From contig JALNVT010000019.1 in the NCBI GenBank assembly GCA_023231265.1, forward strand, positions 1-20,618: a DNA stretch of 20,618 nt, written 5' to 3'. Positions 6,960 to 14,820 of the stretch are shown in pieces. Origin of the DNA: Sphaerochaetaceae bacterium. GTDB taxonomy: Bacteria > Spirochaetota > Spirochaetia > Sphaerochaetales > Sphaerochaetaceae. A program made the translations under genes and the position numbers. The notes below the pieces were generated by a model, which searched no databases, had not been told where the DNA came from, and saw only the letters and a program-made list of their open reading frames with translations. Each line of letters begins with the position of its first letter. Within the stretch, counting starts at the first letter, position 1.

Positions 6960-7565
6960 ATGAATGAAATATTTAAAAAATATGGAAAGCCAATCCATTA
7001 TAAAAAAGGAACACCTATAATAAAACAGGGCTACAACCTTGATTACCTTGTCTACATTGTCACAGGAAAAGCTAAGGCCCTTCGCTTCAATGAAGACGGA
7101 AAGGAAATACTTCTTGAAATCTTCAATGGTGATGATATCTTAGGAGATCTTGAGCTCACGCTTGAGCTCAATGTATCTGAAACTACAATAATTGCAATAA
7201 CAGATATGGATTGCTACATTCTATTGATGGATATTAGCAGACGCTTTTTTAGAAAGAATATAGAATTCAGCAATTTGATTGCAAAGAACCTTGCAACAAA
7301 GCTCAACAACACCTCTCTGCAGTTCTCCATCAACAACAGTTTGAGTGTGAAAGAGAGACTAATTCAATACATTGAAGCAACGTGTGATGATGATATTTTT
7401 GATGAGAATCTTGTTGAGCTATCAGGCCTTTTGGCTGTTAGTTACCGACACTTAAACAGGACCATAAACAATCTATGTAAAGAGGACATTTTAGAAATCG
7501 TTCCTTCATCTAAATCAAAGAAAAAATATAGGCTCACTCGAGATAATATTACAAAATCAGTATAA
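6960..7565 (+). CDS. Crp/Fnr-family regulator (YeiL-like)
   Basis: A 201-aa protein with a cyclic-nucleotide-type beta-barrel (residues ~10-95, including GDDILGDLEL at 57-66), a dimerisation helix (~98-125) and a C-terminal winged helix-turn-helix. The recognition helix around 160-170 reads SYRHLNRTI, similar to E. coli YeiL. At positions equivalent to CRP Arg180-Glu181 it has Tyr-Arg, while the equivalent of CRP Arg185 is kept. CRP's cAMP-binding Arg-Ser pair is absent, and there is no Fnr-type cysteine set. The effector is therefore unknown. The start is ATG 6960, without a ribosome site. It is divergent from xdhA and sits 90 bp before the importer genes. Its own operator at 6929-6950 suggests negative autoregulation. 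Confidence 0.9.
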   Translation: MNEIFKKYGKPIHYKKGTPIIKQGYNLDYLVYIVTGKAKALRFNEDGKEILLEIFNGDDILGDLELTLELNVSETTIIAITDMDCYILLMDISRRFFRKNIEFSNLIAKNLATKLNNTSLQFSINNSLSVKERLIQYIEATCDDDIFDENLVELSGLLAVSYRHLNRTINNLCKEDILEIVPSSKSKKKYRLTRDNITKSV

Positions 7566-7594
7566 AATGTTGCAAGAATATCAAAATAGTTAGC

Positions 7595-7637
7595 TTGTTG
7601 AAAACGAAAAAACACAACTACAATGTTGTATAACATT
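7595..7637 (+). promoter_or_regulatory. Possible promoter and dyad before the ABC importer genes
   Basis: TTGTTG (7595-7600) and TACAAT (7619-7624) are 18 bp apart, a moderate sigma-70 pair. AATGTT-N4-AACATT (7622-7627 and 7632-7637) is a perfect short dyad beginning at the -10 and lying in the leader, where a regulator could act. It differs from the TGGGA palindromes, so it would bind a different protein. Confidence 0.4.
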
Positions 7638-7655
7638 TAAGGGAGGTTTTTCAAA

Positions 7656-8951
7656 ATGAAAAAACTTACAATTATGGTGCTTACAGCACTTTTATTAGTT
7701 CCATCTTTTGTTTTCGCTCAAGGTTCTAGCGAAAAAGATGGTAATGTAACAATCAATTTCTGGACACATGAAGACACAAACCGTCAGGCTATCGAAGATG
7801 GTTATATTGCAGAATTTGAAGCAGCAAATCCAGATGTAACTGTTAAAGCTACTCGTCAGGCTTCAAAGAAAATGATTGAATTGATTCAAACAGCATTTGC
7901 AGCTGGTGAAGGTCCAACAATTTTCAATCTAGAAAGCAACAATGCAAATCCTTTCGTTCAAGCTGGACGTGTTGCACCTGTTAAATATGAAGCACTTGGA
8001 TACAAAGATGCTGAAGATATGAAATCACATTATATCGATGGTATGCTAGATCCTGTAACTTATGATGGTGATATTTATGGTATTCCTTTTGAAGGTTTGA
8101 GCTGGTGTCTATACATCAACAAGAACGTATTCAAAGATGCTGGTCTTGATCCTGAAAAAGATTACCCAAAAACTTGGGAAGAGATGGTAGAAGTTTCTGA
8201 AAAACTAGTTATCAGAAGCGGAGACATCATTGAAAGAAGAGGTTTCGACTTCAGATATCCTTACTATTTGGAAACTTTGGTTCCTATGGTAAACCAATTA
8301 GGTGGTTCATTATTCAGCGCAGATGGCAGTGAAGCTATTATCGGTGAAGAAGCTTGGGTAAAAGTTCTAACTTACATGCAGAATTGGGGACCAAACGGTC
8401 TTAACTTAGGCTCTCCAACTTACAAAAATGCTAGAAAATTATTCAACAACAACAATAACGATATTGCTATGGCTATGTCTGGTCTATACCAAGAAGCTAG
8501 AATTAAATCCGACAACCCTGATTTCTACAACAGTGGCGAATGGATGGTAGTACCTTTCCCAGTTTGGGAAGATGCAGTAGCTGATACTTCAGCTAGTTTC
8601 TATGGCCAATTCTACATGGTCAATGCAGATGAAAGCGAGAAAACACAGCAGAAAGCTTGGGAATTGATTGGTTCAATGCTATCTCATGAACAAGAATATC
8701 TATCTGAAGTTAACTTGATTCCACCAACAAAAGAGTTGATGAACAGTGAAACTTTCAAAAGCATGCCTTATGCAGAAGTTTTTGAAGGAGACATGGAAAG
8801 AGCACATCACCTTTACTTCGGTAAAAATGCTACAGAAGTACAATCATTGTTATCAACAGCTGTTAACAACGTAATGCTTCAGAACATGGATCCTGAACAG
8901 GCTTACCAAGAATTGAAAGCTTCTGTTCAAGAATTAGTTGACGAAGATTAA
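7656..8951 (+). CDS. Sugar ABC transporter substrate-binding protein
   Basis: A 431-aa family-1 extracellular solute-binding protein, exported to the periplasm to capture a sugar or oligosaccharide for the two permeases downstream. The signal peptide has KK at 2-3, a hydrophobic core (4-20) and likely cleavage after A21 (FVFA|QGSSEK). There is no lipobox cysteine, so it should be soluble. The mature protein starts with VTINFWTHEDTNRQAIEDGY, typical of the MalE/UgpB class, and keeps a conserved IYGIPFEGLSWCLYINKNVF segment near residue 140. A strong GGGAGG site precedes the ATG. Codon use is cleaner than in the neighbouring genes, as is common for a highly expressed binding protein. The ligand cannot be read from sequence. 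Confidence 0.93.
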   Translation: MKKLTIMVLTALLLVPSFVFAQGSSEKDGNVTINFWTHEDTNRQAIEDGYIAEFEAANPDVTVKATRQASKKMIELIQTAFAAGEGPTIFNLESNNANPFVQAGRVAPVKYEALGYKDAEDMKSHYIDGMLDPVTYDGDIYGIPFEGLSWCLYINKNVFKDAGLDPEKDYPKTWEEMVEVSEKLVIRSGDIIERRGFDFRYPYYLETLVPMVNQLGGSLFSADGSEAIIGEEAWVKVLTYMQNWGPNGLNLGSPTYKNARKLFNNNNNDIAMAMSGLYQEARIKSDNPDFYNSGEWMVVPFPVWEDAVADTSASFYGQFYMVNADESEKTQQKAWELIGSMLSHEQEYLSEVNLIPPTKELMNSETFKSMPYAEVFEGDMERAHHLYFGKNATEVQSLLSTAVNNVMLQNMDPEQAYQELKASVQELVDED

Positions 8952-8960
8952 GATTCTATT

Positions 8961-8976
8961 CAATTAATATTAATTG
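8961..8976. repeat. 16-bp perfect palindrome between binding protein and permease
   Basis: CAATTAATATTAATTG reads the same on both strands, 9 bp past the binding-protein stop codon, and is followed by AATTAATTT. It contains no G-C pair beyond its ends, so as an RNA hairpin it would be weak. It may simply be AT-rich spacer. Confidence 0.4.
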
Positions 8977-8992
8977 TTTCAATTAATTTACG

Positions 8993-9020
8993 ATATTGAA
9001 GGCATCTCTGCCTTCAATAT
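8993..9020 (+). terminator. Intercistronic hairpin after the binding-protein gene
   Basis: ATATTGAAGGCA (8993-9004) and TGCCTTCAATAT (9009-9020) form a perfect 12-bp stem with a TCTC loop. The bases after it, CTATTCTATCC, are only partly T-rich. In importer operons such a hairpin usually protects or partly ends the binding-protein transcript so that it is made in excess over the permeases. A partial terminator or stabilising stem is the best reading. Confidence 0.7.
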
Positions 9021-9055
9021 CTATTCTATCCTACATATTTTCTTTGGAGGACAAA

Positions 9056-9985
9056 ATGTCCAAGCAACCTATAAAACATTACAGTATTGAAAAAAAACAA
9101 GCTCGTTGGGGATTCTTTTTCACAGTTCCTTGTTTGATTTTCTTTGCAGTATTCAGTTTCTACCCTATTATCAGTGCTTTTGTAACGAGTTTATCAGACA
9201 AACAGATCATGAATCGTACATCAGAATTCATCGGTCTTGAAAACTATAAATATCTATTTACAAAAAGTAATGGTGGTTTTTCACTATTGAACTCAATGAG
9301 AGCCACAATTACCTTTACCCTTGGCACATTCATACCAATGGTAGTAGTTTCATTGATCATTGCTGTATTCTTGATGCAACTAAGAAAAACACGCTACAGA
9401 GGATTTTTCCAAATTGGATTCTATCTTCCAGCTGTTTTATCATCAGTTGTAGCAGCTGCTATCTGGATGATCATGTTTGACCCTCGTGGTATTGTCAACC
9501 AAACAACCAACGCTCTGCTGAACACAGCAGGTAAGGACTATGGATGGTTGGTAAATTCAACAATGCTTCAATTCTCAACCATGGTTGTTTATTTCTGGAA
9601 GTATATCGGATACTTTGTAATTCTGTTCATCACAGGACTTGCAACAATCCCTCCAACACTTTATGAAGCAGCAACTGTTGATGGTTCTGGTAAATGGAGT
9701 AACTTCTGGAGAATCACTCTTCCTCTACTAAAACCAACAGTACTTCTTGTATCTGTTATGGCAATGCTACAATGTTTGAAGACATTCAGTACACAGTACA
9801 TGTTCGTACAGGGTGGTACCTCAAGACCTCCTATCGATGTTATTACCATGAATATTTATTTCACTGGTATCAAACACGGTAAACTTGGCAGAGCTAGTGC
9901 AATGTCAATCATTCTATTCGTTATTATGCTTGTTTTAACTGTTGTACAGTTCAAGATAAGTGATAGTGATGATGTTGATTATTAG
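9056..9985 (+). CDS. Sugar ABC transporter permease 1 (MalF/UgpA type)
   Basis: A 309-aa inner-membrane permease with about six transmembrane helices; the first is near residues 17-40 (WGFFFTVPCLIFFAVFSFYPII). The cytoplasmic EAA loop that docks the ATPase reads YEAATVDGSGKWSNFWRITLP, near residue 203. The frame extends back to a TTG at 8996, but that codon lies inside the hairpin; ATG 9056 has GGAGG at 9046-9050 with a 5-nt gap and gives the normal MSKQPIKHYS N-terminus. It is 104 bp after the binding protein and 12 bp before permease 2. Confidence 0.93.
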   Translation: MSKQPIKHYSIEKKQARWGFFFTVPCLIFFAVFSFYPIISAFVTSLSDKQIMNRTSEFIGLENYKYLFTKSNGGFSLLNSMRATITFTLGTFIPMVVVSLIIAVFLMQLRKTRYRGFFQIGFYLPAVLSSVVAAAIWMIMFDPRGIVNQTTNALLNTAGKDYGWLVNSTMLQFSTMVVYFWKYIGYFVILFITGLATIPPTLYEAATVDGSGKWSNFWRITLPLLKPTVLLVSVMAMLQCLKTFSTQYMFVQGGTSRPPIDVITMNIYFTGIKHGKLGRASAMSIILFVIMLVLTVVQFKISDSDDVDY

Positions 9986-9997
9986 GAGATTGAGATA

Positions 9998-10873
9998 ATG
10001 AATAAATTTGTCGGAAAAATTACAGTAGCGGAAGCTCTTATTTGGGTGATTTTAGCATTGGTTTTATGCTTTACAGTTCTCCCTATATTATTCATGCTTG
10101 TAGCATCAGTTATGGATGCAAAGCAAATATTGGCAATGCCTTTTAGATGGATTCCATCAAGAGAGTATTTCACAACTAGCGATAGAACATGGTTAACAAA
10201 CTTCCATAAAGCAATCTTCGGTAACAACAACAATCCTGTATTTCTAAGAAATATTGCTAACTCATTGATCGTAGCTAGTACAGTTGCAGTAACAACTGTT
10301 ATATTATCAGCTCTCTGTGGATATGGACTTGCAAAGTTCAACTTCAGAGGTAAGAATGCAATCTTCATGTCAATTATGGCAACAATGATGATTCCTTTTG
10401 AAGCAATCATGATTCCACTTTATATCGTAACTGCAAATCTTCATATGATGAACAGTTACCGTGGTTTGATTGTACCTTTCCTTGTAACTGCATTTGGTGT
10501 GTTCCAAATGAGACAGTATCTATTGACATTCCCTGCTGAATTTATTGATGCAGCTCGTGTTGATGGTCTTGGAGAGTTCAGAATCTTCTTGAGCATTGTA
10601 TTCCCTAACTGTTTACCAGTTATATCTACATTGGCTATTCTATCATTCAGAAACCAGTGGGACAATCTACTTTGGCCATTGCTTGTATCTCAGAGTGAGA
10701 CAATGAAGACCATTCCACTGTACCTATCTAAATTTGCTGAAGAGAAGCAGACTGATGAAGGTGCTATGATGGCATGTGCTCTTATTGCATCAATTCCAAT
10801 GTTCATCTTATTTGGTGCTCTTTCTAAGTATTTCTTAGGTGGTGCAGCTGTATTTGAATCAAGAAAAGGTTAA
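9998..10873 (+). CDS. Sugar ABC transporter permease 2 (MalG/UgpE type)
   Basis: A 291-aa inner-membrane permease of the MalG class with about six transmembrane helices, the first at residues 11-37. The EAA loop is EFIDAARVDGLGEFRIFLSI, near residue 182, containing the conserved G of EAA---G. AGGAG overlapping the end of permease 1 serves ATG 9998, so the two are in one operon and probably coupled. No nucleotide-binding subunit follows; a terminator does. Importers of this class often share one MsmK/UgpC-like ATPase encoded elsewhere. A short acidic/polar periplasmic insertion with GNNNNP near residue 76 is unremarkable. Confidence 0.93.
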   Translation: MNKFVGKITVAEALIWVILALVLCFTVLPILFMLVASVMDAKQILAMPFRWIPSREYFTTSDRTWLTNFHKAIFGNNNNPVFLRNIANSLIVASTVAVTTVILSALCGYGLAKFNFRGKNAIFMSIMATMMIPFEAIMIPLYIVTANLHMMNSYRGLIVPFLVTAFGVFQMRQYLLTFPAEFIDAARVDGLGEFRIFLSIVFPNCLPVISTLAILSFRNQWDNLLWPLLVSQSETMKTIPLYLSKFAEEKQTDEGAMMACALIASIPMFILFGALSKYFLGGAAVFESRKG

Positions 10874-10901
10874 TACATATTATCAAATAGAGAACTTTAT
10901 A

Positions 10902-10935
10902 AATGGAGCAGAGAAATCTGCTCCATTATTTTTTT
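10902..10935 (+). terminator. Rho-independent terminator of the ABC importer operon
   Basis: AATGGAGCAGA (10902-10912), GAAA loop, TCTGCTCCATT (10917-10927): a perfect 11-bp stem with a stable GNRA-type tetraloop, followed by ATTTTTTT. It lies 28 bp after the permease 2 stop. Confidence 0.93.
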
Positions 10936-10946
10936 GTAAATAATCC

Positions 10947-10975
10947 TTGCAAATCCTTAGCAACGCTTGAATAAT
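10947..10975 (+). promoter_or_regulatory. Possible promoter of the SRPBCC-like gene
   Basis: TTGCAA (10947-10952) and AATAAT (10970-10975) are 17 bp apart, just after the terminator of the importer operon and 23 bp before the next start codon. A separate promoter is needed here because the operon upstream is terminated. Confidence 0.4.
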
Positions 10976-10997
10976 AGAAGTACAAGGAGTCGTTGAT

Positions 10998-11504
10998 ATG
11001 GAAATAAAAGAACCTATTAGATGCAAATATGTTGGATACCAAACATGGAATGGACCTAAAGAAGAAGTGTTCCCCCTGATCTGTCCTGTTGAAGAGACAA
11101 AATGGACTCCAGGTTGGATGCCAAAACTTGTACTCAGCAATTCTTCAGTGATTGAAAAAGAATGCATATTCATCACACCAAACACAACAAATGACAGTAT
11201 ATGGATAGTTACAGCTCATGATATGGAGAACTTTCATCTTGAGATGTATCAAATCATTCCCTACAGCGTCGTTCAAAAATATAAAATAGATTTAATTGCA
11301 GAAGAGAATGGAAGGACAACTGCAGAAATCACATACACAGCGACAGCGATTGATGAAGATGGATTATCTCAGATAAAGGATTTCACCCGAGATGTCTTTG
11401 ATAACTACATGAGAGAATGGGAGGTTTCATTGAATTATTATCTTGATAATAAATTCATGATCTCAGAATCAAAACTCGCTGAAGTTGAGAGTTCATTGCT
11501 TTAA
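10998..11504 (+). CDS. SRPBCC-superfamily protein of unknown function
   Basis: A 168-aa soluble protein with no signal peptide. The pattern FPLICPVEETKWTPGWMPKLVLSNSSVIEKECIF near residues 25-60, followed by alternating beta strands (IWIVTAHDMENFHLEMYQIIP, TTAEITYTATAIDEDG) and a long C-terminal helix (~120-155), is what SRPBCC (START/polyketide-cyclase fold) proteins look like. This fold encloses a hydrophobic ligand pocket. The ligand and role cannot be inferred. AGGAG at 10985-10989 sets the start at 10998. It stands alone between a terminator and the next gene, which starts 94 bp later in the same direction. Confidence 0.7.
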   Translation: MEIKEPIRCKYVGYQTWNGPKEEVFPLICPVEETKWTPGWMPKLVLSNSSVIEKECIFITPNTTNDSIWIVTAHDMENFHLEMYQIIPYSVVQKYKIDLIAEENGRTTAEITYTATAIDEDGLSQIKDFTRDVFDNYMREWEVSLNYYLDNKFMISESKLAEVESSLL

Positions 11505-11598
11505 AATAAAGATTTCAACACAACTGTTTCATTTTAGTTTGTCTGCTCACACTTTTTGTTGTATCTTCAATATATAAGATAACAAGAAGGAAACAAAA

Positions 11599-12195
11599 AT
11601 GGCTAAATGCATAACAGTAAGAGATCCAAACAGAACATCGAGAGGAGGTTTCTTCACCTCCCTTGAGATGGCACTTTATAAAACAGCAAAAGAGAACAAC
11701 TATGCCCCTCTCTATTCATACTACAGCAATGATAAAACTCACAATGGAATTACCACTGCCACTTTGAAGATGGTAATAGATATAAAACCTGGAGATGTAA
11801 TTTATCTTAGGCTCAACAATATGATCATGGCAAGAGGTGTTGCTAAAGCAGTAGAAGTTGAAAGCTCACCATCTGTATTGACTCAAAATCTTTCAGACAT
11901 AGTGAATGACAGCAAGAACTACAGTGGTCGCTCAATGATGAGAGCGGACTCCTGCATGACAAGTCTCGACAACCGAGGCACCAACAACAGACGTGCAAAC
12001 TGGGTCATGATTTTTGATGATGCACCATGTTTTTTGAACAGCCGCCCCAAAACAGAAGAATGGGGACAGCATATATATGTTGAGAAGTGGGAAGAATTTG
12101 ACATTCCAAAGCTTGTCAATGAAAGCATGTTTGAAGACAAGAACTCCAGATGCAGCATAAGAGAGCTGAAAGACGAAGTAGCTAAGAAATTCTAA
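11599..12195 (+). CDS. Hypothetical protein, possible PUA/EVE-like barrel
   Basis: I do not recognise this 198-aa protein. It is basic to neutral, soluble, and has no signal peptide or membrane segment. The stretch at residues ~62-88 (IKPGDVIYLRLNNMIMARGVAKAVE) resembles the beta-barrel start of EVE/PUA/ASCH-type domains, which read modified bases or RNA, but this rests on a short pattern. The second half has an aromatic-rich stretch (NWVMIFDDAPCFLNSRPKTEEWGQ) and several Arg-rich turns (NRGTNNRRANW). AAGGA 8 nt before ATG 11599 supports the start. It is followed at once by a convergent terminator, and is 94 bp after the SRPBCC gene, so cotranscription is possible. Confidence 0.75.
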   Translation: MAKCITVRDPNRTSRGGFFTSLEMALYKTAKENNYAPLYSYYSNDKTHNGITTATLKMVIDIKPGDVIYLRLNNMIMARGVAKAVEVESSPSVLTQNLSDIVNDSKNYSGRSMMRADSCMTSLDNRGTNNRRANWVMIFDDAPCFLNSRPKTEEWGQHIYVEKWEEFDIPKLVNESMFEDKNSRCSIRELKDEVAKKF

Positions 12196-12209
12196 AATAA
12201 TGAGTTACC

Positions 12210-12250
12210 ATGAGACTTAGAAATTATATTTTTAAGTCTCATCTTTTTCT
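12210..12250 (+). terminator. Terminator of the hypothetical gene, overlapping the kinase gene end
   Basis: ATGAGACTTA (12210-12219) pairs with TAAGTCTCAT (12233-12242), and the stem continues inward with one G-T and four A-T pairs around a 3-nt loop. It is followed on the plus strand by CTTTTTCTTTT. The right arm contains the last three codons and stop of the convergent histidine kinase gene. In the minus direction the following bases are not T-rich, so it probably works mainly for the plus-strand gene. Confidence 0.75.
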
Positions 12251-13998
12251 TTTGTACTCATCTGCAAATTGGCAATTCTTGATGTAAGAGGAAGAACTAT
12301 CTTGGCCTCAGTGAAGCCATCTTCAGCATTCACAATGTTGAATTTCATCTTACCTTCATAGTGAATATCGAGTCTGCGATAGATATTGTAAAGACCAACA
12401 TGTGTGGTATTTTTATAACTTGCAAAATCACTGTTGAAATCAGAAGAAAGTCCAACGCCATTATCACGGACACGAATTACAATCTTATCATCTACTTTAT
12501 TGCAGTGAATATCTATGTACCAATCCCCTATTTTAGGTTCCAATCCATGTTTGAGAGAGTTCTCAACAAGAGGTTGAATAATGAGCTTTGGAATCACATT
12601 GTTTGCTATATCATCATCAACATCATAGCTGACATGAAGCTTCTCACCAAATCTAATCTTTTGAATCGTCAGATAATCATTTACAAGAGATATGCTCTCA
12701 TCAATGGTACTTGTTGTCTTTGAGTTGTTAAGATTTGATCTTAGTAGAGTTCCAAGTCTAATTGTAATCTCATAGATCTCCTGCTGCTCATTTATTCTAG
12801 CAATTGCCTTTATGGTATTGAGTGTGTTGAACAAGAAATGAGGATCAAGCTGTGCTTCAAGAGATTTCATCTCCGCTTGTGAGTACTTTCTATCATCCTC
12901 CTGAACCTGTTTTACGAGCTTCACAAGTTGGATGACCATGTCATTGAAGTTTTCATTCAGCTCATCAAGCTCTTTTATGTCATGCTCTCTTATCTCAATT
13001 GCCATATTTCCCTCTTCAACTTTATGCATTGAGTTTATGACATTGTTGATTGATATGGACATGTTTCTTGAGAAATGATAGGCGAGAAGAAGAGCAATGA
13101 GCAGACCGACAGCGAGAGTTATAGCAAAGACCTTCAATGTTGAATAGAAGTTATCTGTGTAGTGAGTCATATCAATGACACCCATTACAACCAAATCAGT
13201 ATTCTGTATATTTCTCACTGTAAAGAGGTGTGTACCATTTATCTCTGTTGCATTATTAAACTCCTCTGGTCTATCTTTTAGATATGGGAAATTCAAAAAG
13301 TTACCATAATTTGTTCCATCTATCAAAGACGCAGCGTAGTAACTCTTTTTGTTTATGAGCAGCACATCATTAAAGAAATTATTGCTGTTTATTAAATTAT
13401 CAAGACATTGATCATAGACATCAACAATAACATAACCTATGTTGTTGCCATCTTTATCAAATACATTTCTTAGCAAAGACAGAACAATCTCATCTCCATT
13501 TACGTTGACGTATCTATTATCAATTGAAATTGAAGTCTGAGTTGATGGAACATTCCATACAATAGGATTTGTGAAATCTGATTCTGTATTGTAATATCTC
13601 ACATCATATCTTTCAGGAAAGACATGAGTTGATAACCTCTTCTGACCGTCAACAGAAACAACACTCACTGTTGCCTTGTATGTATCACCTTTCATCACAT
13701 CAAAGAGCATTGTGTAGATATCTTTGTTGTCCACTTCTGTATCATCGTTTTCATCAAAAAGACTTATCAACTTTTCATTTTTTGATATTTCATAGGCTTT
13801 ATGTCTGTAATCATCAAGAACCTTTGAAAATGCTTGAGAGTCATTGTCTATATACAAAGTTGCTTGCTCTTCTATGTTTCGAGTTATCTGAAGCTGTCCT
13901 GTTATGAAGGCGTATGCAGCAAATACAAAACTAGGTATTGCAATTATAATTCCGAAATATAAAAATAACCTCTCAAATATTGTTGGTTTCTTCTTCAT
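12232..13998 (-). CDS. YesM-type sensor histidine kinase
   Basis: A 588-aa membrane sensor. Transmembrane helix 1 is near residues 12-33 and helix 2 near 289-308; between them is a ~255-residue extracytoplasmic sensing region. A HAMP segment follows (~309-360), then the LytS/YesM-type His-kinase domain with phospho-acceptor H387 in LDPHFLFNTLNTI, and an ATPase domain with N480 (VENSLKHG) and DNGVG at 512-516. Partner is the response regulator encoded 41 bp upstream. Such pairs normally sense extracellular carbohydrates or stress and switch on importer genes such as those nearby. AGGAAA before ATG 13998 sets the start. Confidence 0.93.
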   Translation of the reverse strand: MKKKPTIFERLFLYFGIIIAIPSFVFAAYAFITGQLQITRNIEEQATLYIDNDSQAFSKVLDDYRHKAYEISKNEKLISLFDENDDTEVDNKDIYTMLFDVMKGDTYKATVSVVSVDGQKRLSTHVFPERYDVRYYNTESDFTNPIVWNVPSTQTSISIDNRYVNVNGDEIVLSLLRNVFDKDGNNIGYVIVDVYDQCLDNLINSNNFFNDVLLINKKSYYAASLIDGTNYGNFLNFPYLKDRPEEFNNATEINGTHLFTVRNIQNTDLVVMGVIDMTHYTDNFYSTLKVFAITLAVGLLIALLLAYHFSRNMSISINNVINSMHKVEEGNMAIEIREHDIKELDELNENFNDMVIQLVKLVKQVQEDDRKYSQAEMKSLEAQLDPHFLFNTLNTIKAIARINEQQEIYEITIRLGTLLRSNLNNSKTTSTIDESISLVNDYLTIQKIRFGEKLHVSYDVDDDIANNVIPKLIIQPLVENSLKHGLEPKIGDWYIDIHCNKVDDKIVIRVRDNGVGLSSDFNSDFASYKNTTHVGLYNIYRRLDIHYEGKMKFNIVNAEDGFTEAKIVLPLTSRIANLQMSTKEKDET

Positions 13999-14039
13999 TT
14001 AATTTCCTATGATTGTGGCTGTTTATTGATGATAATTGA

Positions 14040-14786
14040 CTACAGTTTATCTCTATAAGCGGTTGGAGTTATACCCAAAAATCTTTTGAAAATCTTTGTA
14101 TAGTATCCTGGATTCAGAAAACCACAGTTGAAAGCTATTTCAGAAATATTGATGTTAGAATTTTTTAATAGATATATGCTCTTGTTGATTCTAAATGCAT
14201 TCAAGTAATATAGAAAGTTCACCTTGGTGACTTCTTTAAACAATCTTGATAGATGTGTCTCTGAAACATTCAATGCATTGGCTGCTTCTTGAAGGCCAAT
14301 AGATGAACTGTAATTCTCACTTATATATCCAACTGCAGAATTGATAAGATGGTTGCTGAAGCTCTTTTCAAGAGGAACAACTTCATTTTCAATATTCTCT
14401 TTTGCCTTCAATAGTTTCTCATTGTTCAATTCAGTGACAATGTTCACAACAGTCTTCAAAAGCTCATCGTTATCAACCGGTTTCAGAAGATAATCCTCCA
14501 CTCCAATTTTGATTGCTTTTTTCATATATTTATAGTCACTGTAACCAGATAGAATTATTGATCGGACATCAGGAAATTTCTCAAGCATCTGAAGGCCATC
14601 TTGTCCAGGCAGTCTTATATCAGTAATTACAATATCAGGGTTGTGCTTTTCGATCTCTCTCTCACCTTCAATTCCATTGGAAGCTTTTGCTACCAACTCA
14701 ATACCGAGGCTCTTCCAATCAATCATCATCTCAAGTTCTTTAAGCATTATAAATTCATCTTCAACTATTATCAAACTGTAACTCAA
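14040..14786 (-). CDS. YesN-type response regulator, REC plus AraC helix-turn-helix
   Basis: A 248-aa regulator. The receiver domain (1-~120) has acidic residues E9-D10-E11, phosphorylation site D56, S80 and K102. The C-terminal ~100 residues carry an AraC-type double helix-turn-helix (for example LQEAANALNVSETHLSRLFKE and the GFLNPGYYTKIFKRFLGITP signature). The linker is short, unlike the long middle region of many YesN proteins (~500 aa), making this a compact member. The start is TTG 14786; a stop codon lies directly before it in frame, GGTGGTG ends 5 nt upstream, and the next Met would remove the acidic residues. It is the first gene of the pair with the kinase. Confidence 0.92.
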   Translation of the reverse strand: MSYSLIIVEDEFIMLKELEMMIDWKSLGIELVAKASNGIEGEREIEKHNPDIVITDIRLPGQDGLQMLEKFPDVRSIILSGYSDYKYMKKAIKIGVEDYLLKPVDNDELLKTVVNIVTELNNEKLLKAKENIENEVVPLEKSFSNHLINSAVGYISENYSSSIGLQEAANALNVSETHLSRLFKEVTKVNFLYYLNAFRINKSIYLLKNSNINISEIAFNCGFLNPGYYTKIFKRFLGITPTAYRDKL

Positions 14787-14820
14787 TTAATCACCACCAT
14801 TTTCTGTATTATTTCAATTA

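Noticed and set aside
8996..9055. N-terminal extension of permease 1 from TTG 8996
   Set aside because: The TTG is part of a perfect hairpin stem, has no ribosome site, and the internal ATG 9056 has GGAGG at the right distance.
9982..10410. 142-codon open frame antisense to permease 2
   Set aside because: Shadow of the real gene: no ribosome site, no recognisable domain, and permease 2 is unambiguous.
10998..12195. Defence island made of the SRPBCC and unknown genes
   Set aside because: No nuclease, helicase, toxin or phage-related gene is present; the two genes alone do not support it.
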